Of a stretch of 6,302 nucleotides of DNA, positions 1-5,017 are shown piece by piece. Within the stretch, counting starts at the first letter, position 1; each line of letters begins with the position of its first letter. Below the pieces are notes generated by a model that saw only the letters and a program-made list of their open reading frames with translations, searched no databases and was not told the origin of the DNA. The DNA lies in assembly GCA_013287405.1 (NCBI GenBank), contig JABDDW010000079.1:1-6302 (forward strand), given 5' to 3'. The translations under genes and the position numbers were made by a program. Origin of the DNA: Deltaproteobacteria bacterium (GTDB taxonomy: Bacteria > Bdellovibrionota > Bdellovibrionia > JABDDW01).

Positions 1-338
1 AGGTTGTCACCCACAGATAGGAAGCGAACAGGCAACTTTTCAAGAAGATTTAAGATTTCATTGAACGCCGGACCGCAGCTACAGATGCGGCCAACATCCG
101 CAACAATGATAACGTCGATTTTGCCGTACTTAACGTCTTGGATAAGCCGGTCACGTTCTGGCTCTAAATTGTGCGTTGAATCGTCGCATTCGCTGTAGTG
201 TTCAATGGTGCTGTTTGAAAGTTGGCCGTATCGGGCGACAAATCTCTCCAATAACAACTTTTGAAAGTTCAGGGAGTCCGCTTGCTCTGGTTTGGCTTTG
301 AGGTAAAATGCAATGCGATATTTTTTAATGTGGGTCAT
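1..338 (-). CDS. Serine recombinase (resolvase) N-terminal domain protein with degenerate active site, partial
   Basis: The gene starts at 338 and runs off the left edge, so only the first 112 residues are visible. They match the resolvase N-terminal domain of serine recombinases: residues 10-38 (FYLKAKPEQ...FQKLLLERF) fit the opening strand and helix, and residues 59-112 fit the 'R..L..D...GKIDVIIV...R' core without gaps. Against gamma-delta resolvase, the YxRxS motif is Y12-L-K14-A-K16, so the arginine and catalytic serine are both lysine. The DRLGR motif reads G83-R84-I-C-S87, keeping one arginine and losing the aspartate and second arginine. The family cuts and rejoins DNA through the serine; this member should not be able to. 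The start is supported by AGAGGTG just upstream and by an ATGA overlap with the preceding small gene, implying translational coupling. It may be a regulator or structural partner, or a decaying gene. Any C-terminal domains lie outside the window. Confidence 0.8.
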   Translation of the reverse strand, partial: MTHIKKYRIAFYLKAKPEQADSLNFQKLLLERFVARYGQLSNSTIEHYSECDDSTHNLEPERDRLIQDVKYGKIDVIIVADVGRICSCGPAFNEILNLLEKLPVRFLSVGDN

Positions 339-511
339 TGGGCACCTCTATTTTTAATGACCAAAAGTTTTCCCCAAGTTTTTGTTTTCGATTGTTCAAG
401 AAGGCGAAACTCCGCCATTTGAACTTCTCTTATTACTTTGGGGAGTTGGCCCGTAGCTGAAGCAATGATCGTTAGTGCAACAGCGATTTCAATAATTTTG
501 TCGATTCCCAT
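335..511 (-). CDS. Small protein (58 aa) with one hydrophobic segment
   Basis: This is a 58-aa protein of unrecognised family. Residues about 5-20 (KIIEIAVALTIIASATG) form one hydrophobic stretch that could span or lie on the inner membrane. The rest is a charged, probably helical tail rich in K, R, E and Q. I chose the ATG at 511 because AGAAAGAAAGG lies just upstream at normal spacing; a start at 580 would overlap the preceding gene and lacks such a site. Its stop overlaps the start of the resolvase-like gene (ATGA, 338-335), which argues that both are translated from one message. It lies 50 nt after the 109-aa gene, with a possible pair of alternative hairpins between. A membrane anchor or accessory to the neighbouring recombinase-like protein is possible, but that is inference from position only. 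Confidence 0.65.
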   Translation of the reverse strand: MGIDKIIEIAVALTIIASATGQLPKVIREVQMAEFRLLEQSKTKTWGKLLVIKNRGAQ

Positions 512-517
512 TCGGAA

Positions 518-581
518 CCTTTCTTTCTCGCCCCAAAGAGAGCGTTTAAAGTTGGGGCTGGCTAAGAAGCCAAACCCCAAC
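518..581 (-). promoter_or_regulatory. Possible alternating hairpins before the 58-aa gene
   Basis: On the minus strand three short segments can pair in two exclusive ways. GTTGGGG (581-575) pairs with CCCCAAC (557-551), extended inside by GGCT/AGCC (571-568 with 563-560) around a four-base loop. CCCCAA (557-552) can instead pair with TTGGGG (536-531), which lies just before the ribosome-binding site of the small gene at 511. The first hairpin covers the stop codon of the 109-aa gene, so a ribosome ending there would block it and favour the second. There is no clear U-run, so translational control fits better than a terminator. Seen by eye only. Confidence 0.35.
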
Positions 582-891
582 GAATTGCTAGAGCTTTCAG
601 GACGACGGCTTGTAGCCGAGGACTCATTGAAAATGACCTATCAAAGATGTCAACTTTCGCTGGAGCTCGATCCGTCCACAAAGATTTCGCCCAAGAGAGG
701 CACGCCCTGTGGCCTGAGCCGAAATCGTTTGCAAAGATGTTGTTCCAGTTGATGTCTTGGCGCTCAATGTTTACATGAGGCAAGGCTTTTCTCTTAAGCT
801 CGTCATCCGATTCAAGGATCGTAAGAACTGCACGGAGCTCTGGAGGAAGTGATGGCTTTGGACTTTGTTGTTTTTCGGTTTGATCTAACAT
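562..891 (-). CDS. Hypothetical protein, 109 aa
   Basis: I do not recognise this protein. The start at 891 (MLDQTEKQ) is preceded by AGAAAGGAAATTTTT, a good ribosome-binding site. The frame stays open upstream to 1197, but that stretch overlaps the recombinase gene and lacks a comparable start signal. The protein is soluble, with no signal peptide or membrane segment. The first 20 residues are polar and proline-rich. The core has DINWNNIFANDFGSGHRA (47-63), an AWAK-like aromatic patch (SWAKSLW, 66-72) and a C-terminal helix ending LKALAIRWGL (98-107). The Trp-rich, SGH-containing core looks like a real folded domain. It is the middle gene of a minus-strand group with recombinase-derived genes on both sides, about 250 nt after the first and 50 nt before the small protein. 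An accessory or directionality role is possible but unsupported. Confidence 0.7.
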   Translation of the reverse strand: MLDQTEKQQSPKPSLPPELRAVLTILESDDELKRKALPHVNIERQDINWNNIFANDFGSGHRACLSWAKSLWTDRAPAKVDIFDRSFSMSPRLQAVVLKALAIRWGLAS

Positions 892-910
892 AAAAATTTC
901 CTTTCTGTTA

Positions 911-1020
911 GGGGGCCTCCGTAAGTGGTTGCCCTTCATAGGGAACCGGGGCAACCAAGAGGAGGCAGGTAAATGGAGCGAAATGAAGCCCGTCGAACTC
1001 CCATTTTTGGGGACACGGGG
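911..1020 (-). ncRNA. Structured leader before the 109-aa gene: nested inverted repeats
   Basis: Two nested foldable elements lie between the recombinase gene and the 109-aa gene. In the first, GGTTGCCC (927-934) pairs with GGGCAACC (949-956) around a 14-nt loop, enclosed by GCCTCC (915-920) with GGAGGC (961-966) across a small internal loop. In the second, CCCGT (989-993) pairs with ACGGG (1015-1019), enclosing TCCC (999-1002) with GGGA (1010-1013). The first ends about 20 nt before the start at 891, close to the ribosome-binding site. There is no U-run, so it is not a classical terminator. It could be a cis-acting leader RNA, a free small RNA, or a folded recombination site. The repeats are visible in the sequence; the function is inferred. 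Confidence 0.4.
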
Positions 1021-1034
1021 CATGACAAATCTTT

Positions 1035-1048
1035 CTTGGCGTGCCAAG
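1035..1048. promoter_or_regulatory. Palindromic site CTTGGC-GT-GCCAAG
   Basis: A 6-bp perfect inverted repeat around a 2-bp centre gives a 14-bp dyad, the size and shape of a dimeric helix-turn-helix operator. It lies about 95 bp past the stop of the HTH-recombinase gene and about 145 bp before the 109-aa start. The HTH protein next door is an obvious candidate binder, but this is inference. The loop is too short for a good RNA hairpin. Confidence 0.3.
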
Positions 1049-1141
1049 TGTATGAGACGGAAAAAGCTGAATGCCAGCGTAATGCCTGGACCCGCGAGGA
1101 AAGGGATTTGTAGTAAAGGGAAAACGAAAACTGAAAAGAGG

Positions 1142-1666
1142 TCATTGCCAACTCCCTTCAAGGTCCTTGGGCGTAGTCGGTAAATTCCTTCCGGCAATGA
1201 GCGAGATTCCCCAGGCCGTCCACTTGTTGGCCTGGCGAGGCTTGATTCCCATGTCGTTTAGATTGCGGGCGATGGAACTGTAGCTGCGACCCTGTTTCCT
1301 TAGATTGAGGATGCGGCGGACCACATGAATCTCTTTTGGGTGAATTACAAGCTGGCCGTCTAGGAAGTCGTACCCATATGGAGCGGTCCCGCTGATGGGC
1401 CTAAGTTGACTTAGAGCTTTCCCCTCTGGGGTCTTAGTACATGGGCGAAGGGGAATGCCAATCTCAATAAAATGCTCTCTCAGCGTGGTTTTTGGGATGT
1501 TTAGTATTTTTGATATTTGACGGAGTGAACGGCCTTTCTTATATAATTGGGCCGCCTTTTCAGAAATGCCTGGACCCCTCAAGTCAGAAAAGGTAATAGT
1601 TTTACGGGCCTGGGATTTTTGAGTAATTGTCGGAACCGGGTCACCATTATCCCAGATCTGATACAT
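1142..1666 (-). CDS. Serine recombinase-derived DNA-binding protein (HTH + Recombinase domain, no catalytic domain)
   Basis: This 174-aa protein carries only DNA-binding parts of a serine recombinase. Residues about 34-72 (SEKAAQLYKKGRSLRQISKI onward, ending HFIEIGI) form a resolvase/Hin-type helix-turn-helix. Residues 92-160 match the 'Recombinase' domain (PF07508) that follows the catalytic domain in large serine recombinases: APYGYDF, then LVIHPKEIHVVRRIL, the GRSYSSIARNLNDMGI helix-turn-helix and KWTAWGISLIAG. The resolvase catalytic domain that should come first is absent, and there is no room for it upstream, where a divergent gene begins. There is no zinc ribbon or C-terminal coiled coil. 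A GAGGTGAG sequence lies 12 nt before the start, a long spacing. A resolvase-like catalytic domain occurs three genes later on the same strand. It could be a transcription regulator, a targeting subunit for the split partner, or a remnant; the frame is intact, which argues against simple decay. Confidence 0.85.
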   Translation of the reverse strand: MYQIWDNGDPVPTITQKSQARKTITFSDLRGPGISEKAAQLYKKGRSLRQISKILNIPKTTLREHFIEIGIPLRPCTKTPEGKALSQLRPISGTAPYGYDFLDGQLVIHPKEIHVVRRILNLRKQGRSYSSIARNLNDMGIKPRQANKWTAWGISLIAGRNLPTTPKDLEGSWQ

Positions 1667-1694
1667 GGATCTTACTTCTCACCTCTAGAATCTA

Positions 1695-1701
1695 ACGGAG
1701 G
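1695..1701 (+). promoter_or_regulatory. Strong ribosome-binding site ACGGAGG
   Basis: GGAGG ends 4 nt before the ATG at 1706. It is by far the best ribosome-binding site upstream of the methyltransferase gene, yet it serves a 13-codon ORF rather than the long gene, whose own ATG at 1744 has only a weak AAGAAA nearby. This is the main reason for calling a leader ORF. Confidence 0.55.
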
Positions 1702-1705
1702 CAAA

Positions 1706-1747
1706 ATGCCGCGATTCGATTCCCTTCAACAAGAAATTCATATATGA
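1706..1747 (+). CDS. Possible leader peptide, 13 aa
   Basis: A 13-codon ORF (MPRFDSLQQEIHI) starts 4 nt after GGAGG and ends in TGA overlapping the methyltransferase ATG (ATGA, 1744-1747). This geometry is typical of translational coupling, in which ribosomes ending the leader re-start on the main gene. There is no run of one amino acid and no obvious hairpin after it, so classical attenuation is not indicated. Alternatively the real start is the ATG at 1792 and the leader is chance. The strong ribosome-binding site and exact overlap make it worth listing. Confidence 0.4.
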   Translation: MPRFDSLQQEIHI

Positions 1748-1748
1748 A
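1737..1748. promoter_or_regulatory. Perfect 12-bp palindrome TTCATATATGAA over the start codon
   Basis: The palindrome covers the ATG at 1744 and the end of the leader ORF, in the gap between two divergent genes. It could be an operator controlling one or both. AT-rich palindromes of this length arise by chance fairly often, so confidence is low. Confidence 0.2.
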
Positions 1749-2634
1749 AGCAAATCAGCTCGGGAAACCGTTTAGTCGATTCCTAGTGTGGATGTCTGCC
1801 CAAAGACTTAACAGGCGATTGTCACTTTTTGGCTTTATTTTAATGTTGAGTTCACAACCCTGTTATGGAGCTGAAAGGAAGCCAAAGGATTTAAACAAGT
1901 GCAATTTTTTACTTCAAATAGACCGAGCTGGGGAGCACCCAGTTGGAAGTGCCAAGAGCTTCGTTAACACTTTCCTTAGGGATATCGACGAAATCTTTGG
2001 CAACTTCTTCGCCAACCCATCAAACACCGCCCCATTCTTTAAGAATTCCAAAGAAGCGGTCGCTTATCTAAAGCACACACAGGCTAAAGTTTTGGACATC
2101 GGGTGTGGTCGCGGGCTCCCCGTATACGACTTGCGTAGCCGAGGTGTTGACGCTTACGGCATTGATGGTACTGATGCCCTCTGGAGCTGGGACACTTATG
2201 ATCGGGTTAACCTTCGTCGCAAGCTCATGGGTCGATTTAATAAGTGGGCCCTTAAGAATGGGTATACATTTGAACCATACGAATATGAAGAGGGTGGCGG
2301 TGGCGGCCAATGGGACGAAGACATGGAAAAGATTACGAAATGGGAAGCTGCTGCAAAAGAAAAAGGAAGAAGAAAAGTTTGGCAGGGCTTAAAAAGGGAT
2401 GATCAGGTAACTTGGGATGATTGGACTGCATTCACAAAAACACTCCCCAAGAAAATGCTAGAGAAGAACGGCCTAAGAGAAGGAAATCCTCTCTACTTAG
2501 GAGATGCTTTTGCCATGCCTTACCCAGACGAAACTTTTGACGTTGCCTATTCTTACATGTCGATTTTTAATCGCGTTTTGTATCGCAATGATGCTGCGTT
2601 TAGAAAAGGTTTGAAGGAGGTCTTCGCGTTTTGA
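1744..2634 (+). CDS. SAM-dependent methyltransferase (class I) with N-terminal export-like segment, frame-broken at the C-terminus
   Basis: The fold is a class I (Rossmann) methyltransferase. Motif I is VLDIGCGRG (116-124), which binds S-adenosylmethionine. The acidic loop is YGIDGTD (138-144), with D141 expected to hold the ribose. The later strand LGDAFAMPYPDETFDVAYS (252-270) is typical of the Methyltransf_11 group. About 110 residues separate the acidic loop from this strand, more than usual, including a five-glycine run (184-188). Residues 17-43 (MSAQRLNRRLSLFGFILMLS, then SQPCYGA) look like a signal peptide, starting naturally at the ATG at 1792; QPC is not a good lipobox. The substrate is unknown. 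The frame ends at 2634 in EVFAF, exactly where the family continues 'RVLKPGG'; that motif follows in the -1 frame. It is either a damaged gene or one needing frameshifting or re-initiation. Confidence 0.8.
   Translation: MKANQLGKPFSRFLVWMSAQRLNRRLSLFGFILMLSSQPCYGAERKPKDLNKCNFLLQIDRAGEHPVGSAKSFVNTFLRDIDEIFGNFFANPSNTAPFFKNSKEAVAYLKHTQAKVLDIGCGRGLPVYDLRSRGVDAYGIDGTDALWSWDTYDRVNLRRKLMGRFNKWALKNGYTFEPYEYEEGGGGGQWDEDMEKITKWEAAAKEKGRRKVWQGLKRDDQVTWDDWTAFTKTLPKKMLEKNGLREGNPLYLGDAFAMPYPDETFDVAYSYMSIFNRVLYRNDAAFRKGLKEVFAF
2614..2621 (+). promoter_or_regulatory. Perfect Shine-Dalgarno-like AAGGAGGT inside the methyltransferase gene
   Basis: AAGGAGGT lies 9 nt before a TTG (2631-2633) that overlaps the TGA stop (2632-2634) as TTGA. 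It could let ribosomes re-start in the -1 frame and make the C-terminal fragment, or act as the internal Shine-Dalgarno element that stimulates -1 frameshifting in genes such as dnaX. No classical X-XXY-YYZ slippery heptamer is present. It also simply encodes part of 'LKEV', so chance is possible. Confidence 0.35.
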
Positions 2635-2771
2635 AAGTTGGGGGCGTATTTTATACCGAAGGCGTTGAAGACTCCATGCTTGATCGGGTTAAAAGAGATT
2701 TTCCGGGTGTTAAAATCTACAGAAATAAATCAGGGAGTGGCGTAGCTTTTGAAAAGTGCGGGCATCTGTAA
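2625..2771 (+). pseudogene. C-terminal part of the methyltransferase in the -1 frame
   Basis: This 48-aa stretch begins RVLKVGGVFYTEG, the strand and turn that follow the motif-IV region in class I methyltransferases (family pattern 'RVLKPGG'), and ends EKCGHL with TAA at 2771. It continues the domain directly after 'FRKGLKEVF' of the upstream frame. Restoring one base between 2620 and 2625 would give a protein of about 343 residues. I see it as the tail of the same gene, displaced by a single-base loss, a sequencing error, or a programmed event. It has no ATG; a TTG at 2631 is the only plausible separate start. Confidence 0.7.
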
Positions 2772-3144
2772 AACCAGTGGAAATTATCGACCTCATAAAA
2801 TAGCCCGACCAAAACCTCTTGAAAACATGAAATTTCCCGACGCAAATCTATACGGAGGCCGACCGTCGACAGCCTTCGAAGTTGTCCAAGATCTCACTGG
2901 AAATTAGTCGACGCTGTTAACTGATACCTGATTTTCTGACGAAACTCCAAAACGTCAATGCGGTCACGGCGGCCAGAATGGTCTGTGAAAAAGGCCTTAC
3001 GTCCGACAGAGCTAATCGAGATCGAACGAATTTAGAGCTGGAGTCCTAAAGTGCGAGAACCGCTTGGCCTTTGTAAAGCCGAGCCGGAAATTGTGGTCAA
3101 TCATTTGGTTTTCGGCCGTTTTGCAAACAAATCAACCGATCAAA
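2772..3144. other. Gene-free stretch between convergent genes
   Basis: I find no convincing gene in these 373 nt. A plus-frame run of about 42 codons near 2920-3050 (LIPDFLTKLQNVNAVTAARM onward, ending NLELES) is mildly protein-like but has no clear start or ribosome-binding site and may be a remnant. An imperfect hairpin, CTTGGC (3063-3068) with GCCGAG (3078-3083), is present, but no U-run follows on either strand. The region lies where the plus-strand methyltransferase and the minus-strand secreted-protein gene converge, so terminators are expected but not clearly visible. Confidence 0.5.
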
Positions 3145-3531
3145 CTATTTACAATTAATAATTCCGATGGTGTCACGTTTTACGCCGTCTGCCGACATTT
3201 TACCGTTACGAAGAACCACCTCTGCAACTTTCAGCTTGGCCTGTTGAATTTCAGTTAAACTTCCCAAAGCTCTATCAAAGCAATTGTGCCAAGCTTCAAC
3301 TGTGGTTGCGGGCACATCCAACTCGCTAACCATGGGTGATTGGATGTCGGTGCCACGAAAGCTAAAGACATCATGGGGCGTATCGTTGTCATTGCAAGAT
3401 CTATCAAAAGCAAAAGATATGTCCGTCATTGCCAAATTGCTTGTCTCATGAAATGGGATACAATCAGCTGCAAGGGTCGCCGACGATGGGAGTACGAGGG
3501 ACGCTAATAAAGCTATTAACGAGAGTTTCAT
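3145..3531 (-). CDS. Small secreted protein with four cysteines, 128 aa
   Basis: I do not recognise the family. Residues 1-22 (MKLSLIALLASLVLPSSATL plus AA) are a clear signal peptide, with cleavage likely just after ALAA at about residue 22. The mature protein is about 106 residues with four cysteines (24, 46, 84, 127), the first and last at its ends, which suggests two disulfides in the periplasm or outside the cell. The middle is acidic and polar (SCNDNDTPHD, 45-54). The stretch 76-108 is likely helical (TTVEAWHNCFDRALGSLTEI and on to VVLRNG). The start at 3531 is favoured by AAAAGGA 6 nt upstream; a start at 3552 would put the signal peptide too far inside. It stands alone, with gene-free gaps on both sides, so it is probably its own transcription unit. 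Confidence 0.8.
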   Translation of the reverse strand: MKLSLIALLASLVLPSSATLAADCIPFHETSNLAMTDISFAFDRSCNDNDTPHDVFSFRGTDIQSPMVSELDVPATTVEAWHNCFDRALGSLTEIQQAKLKVAEVVLRNGKMSADGVKRDTIGIINCK

Positions 3532-3875
3532 GGACATTCCTTTTGATAGCATTCCGAAGTTGTTAGGATGAATTTCCTATTAGTCAACCGTGCCTATCTT
3601 TCAAGTTTGAAGTAAGCAAAAACTGAGCGAAAGCTTAATAGGCGTAAATCAGAAGTGACGCCGAAGAACCGTCTATGATCTAAACAAGTGCCTTTCTACG
3701 TCATTCGGCCCCGAGTTGAACGCCGCCAACCGCATCAAAATTAAGAGACTAAATTCACTAGAGATCGGCGCAAAACGAGGATTGAAGGACAAGCGAGAAC
3801 TTTCCAAACTCCTGGTTTTCAAAATTTGATCATCAACCCTTTGTCTTCTCGTCAACCCCGAACAAAATCCAAGGA
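3532..3875. other. Gene-free stretch with a possible gene remnant
   Basis: These 344 nt separate two minus-strand secreted-protein genes. The left 60 nt hold a candidate promoter for the 3531 gene. A plus frame from 3659 to 3829 is open for 56 codons (TVYDLNKCLS onward, rich in K, L and R towards its end) but has no ATG or ribosome-binding site. A minus frame at 3673-3855 is also open but arginine- and serine-rich like a shadow frame. I see no terminator with a U-run after the 3876 stop. Confidence 0.45.
3560..3587 (-). promoter_or_regulatory. Weak candidate promoter for the 128-aa secreted protein
   Basis: TTGACT (3587-3582) is a good -35 box. After a 16-bp spacer the only -10 candidate is TAACAA (3565-3560), matching three of six consensus bases. 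It lies about 30 bp before the start at 3531. The good -35 and correct position are the support; the poor -10 limits confidence. Confidence 0.3.
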
Positions 3876-4952
3876 TTACTTACCAACGCAATGAACATTC
3901 ATCGGCTGTGACATAGGTTGAACCTGGGTCTGTAATTCCCACAAGTTAGTGATCACATAATAGTCCGGGGAATAATCGACCTTCATAACAGTAGAGGTTA
4001 ACTGGTTGCCGTTGAAGTGTGGTAGCACTTCGCGCCATTCATGCCCCATTGCTTCCACCAGGTCCTCCGCATTAGGAACAGAAAACTTTAAATCATTGAT
4101 CCCATTCGTCATTCTTTTTACTTCTCCAGACTGACAAACCCGATCTTCTAAAATTTTGCAGTTGAGCGCGTTCTTGTCAGGAGTGCATTGCGTGAAATCA
4201 ACGGTAAGAGAATCTTTAAAGGAATATTCATTCACGAGTTCTTCGGACCAAATTTTTCCAGAAGTGGTGTCTTTCCAAATCTCAATTTTACCGATGTCGT
4301 CGACATTTCTGGACACGAGTTTCCAGAGTGCCCGTCTATGTGGCGAATCTATGGTAGCGTCACGTAGTCTCGAGCAGTCCGTCAGTCTTTCGTTAGTAGC
4401 TCCTTTCAGTCCGCAAAGAGGGACTGCAGATTCGGACTTTTGGATACAACGAACTAGACTCGGCAAATTATCCCTTCCTTCGAAGAGAGTGCCGTTACTC
4501 GCAAAAACGCCTGGAAAATTATTGATCTTGGAGGAAGTCCAATAGACCTGAAGGGTTCCCGACGTTTCTGGGAATAGTGCCGCCAAGTCCCTTTTGCCTT
4601 GGTCGCTTAAGACGCCAGACTGATCGAATTCAAAGCTCGAAGCGAACTCTAGATAATCTACTTTTGACGGAACTTCACCTTCGACGCCAGCACATCCGGC
4701 AATAGCCGGCGAACTTGTGACCCGATCAGAAGTATCATATTTTAATGTCGAGTAATCTGAGCCCACTTTAAGTTCTTTTACTCGCCAAATCTTTCCCCCT
4801 TGATCTTTCCAAGCTGGGCCAAAATTTCCGGGCACGGTAATCTGCGTGAAAGTTGCTATCACCTTGCCGGTAGACGTGTGGGTCGTATAAGTAGTGTCCG
4901 CACTCGCACCAATGGTAAACATCACTGCGAAGAAAAATAGAATTGTTTTCAT
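3876..4952 (-). CDS. Secreted protein with two tandem DUF1566/Lcl-like domains, 358 aa
   Basis: The signal peptide is residues 1-18 (MKTILFFFAVMFTIGASA), cut about ASA/DT. The rest looks like two copies of one domain. Copy 1 (about 47-171) opens WKDQGGKIW, has a cysteine at C87, 'EVPSKVDYLEF' where the family has WRLPT..E, then YWTSS (137-141) and closes VRCIQK. Copy 2 (about 226-358) opens WKDTTSGKIW, has FSVPNAEDLVEA (290-301) and closes VHCVGK. This order (W-D-x-tGk-W, Cys, lP...E, W-s, vrCv) matches DUF1566/Lcl C-terminal domains, which are secreted or surface proteins thought to have a lectin-like fold. In both copies the WRLP signature is weakened. Cysteines are numerous and probably form disulfides. 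The start at 4952 has GGAGG 5 nt upstream. A ligand-binding or adhesion role is inferred from the family only. Confidence 0.8.
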   Translation of the reverse strand: MKTILFFFAVMFTIGASADTTYTTHTSTGKVIATFTQITVPGNFGPAWKDQGGKIWRVKELKVGSDYSTLKYDTSDRVTSSPAIAGCAGVEGEVPSKVDYLEFASSFEFDQSGVLSDQGKRDLAALFPETSGTLQVYWTSSKINNFPGVFASNGTLFEGRDNLPSLVRCIQKSESAVPLCGLKGATNERLTDCSRLRDATIDSPHRRALWKLVSRNVDDIGKIEIWKDTTSGKIWSEELVNEYSFKDSLTVDFTQCTPDKNALNCKILEDRVCQSGEVKRMTNGINDLKFSVPNAEDLVEAMGHEWREVLPHFNGNQLTSTVMKVDYSPDYYVITNLWELQTQVQPMSQPMNVHCVGK

Positions 4953-5017
4953 TTTAACCTCCATCAAACCGAGAAATTTTTCACCATTGAGCACTTAGAA
5001 AAGGGACCCAGACAAGG

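Noticed and set aside
438..752. Plus-strand open frame of 104 codons
   Set aside because: It lies opposite two minus-strand genes with good ribosome-binding sites and has no domain-like content.
936..1145. A minus-strand 69-codon ORF whose ATG overlaps the HTH-recombinase stop (ATGA) with AAGGGAG 6 nt upstream
   Set aside because: The start geometry is attractive, but the product is serine-rich and disordered like a shadow frame, all three minus frames are open here, and its end overlaps the nested inverted repeats.
892..1197. Upstream extension of the 109-aa gene, including a hydrophobic stretch (FSVFVFPLLQIPFLAG)
   Set aside because: It overlaps the recombinase gene, has no good start, and a strong ribosome-binding site marks 891 as the real start. 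A small membrane protein here cannot be fully excluded.
1709..1726. CGATTCGATTCCC resembles a tRNA T-arm, which would suggest an integration site
   Set aside because: The flanks do not pair as a T-stem, and there is no acceptor or anticodon arm around it.
2068..2392. Open frames on both strands inside the methyltransferase gene
   Set aside because: The methyltransferase motifs fix the true frame; these are overlaps.
2778..2912. Near-repeat TGGAAATTATCGAC (2778-2791) and TGGAAATTAGTCGAC (2898-2912)
   Set aside because: Short, with a one-base difference in length, only two copies, no associated gene; compatible with chance.
3673..3855. Minus-strand open frame of 60 codons between secreted-protein genes
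   Set aside because: No ribosome-binding site, arginine/serine-rich, and an equally open opposite frame; likely non-coding.
3871..3882. AATCCTTGGATT as a terminator after the 358-aa gene
   Set aside because: Five-base stem with a two-base loop and no proper U-run.
4156..4545. Plus-strand open frame of 129 codons
   Set aside because: Antisense to the well-supported 358-aa secreted protein; serine-rich shadow composition.
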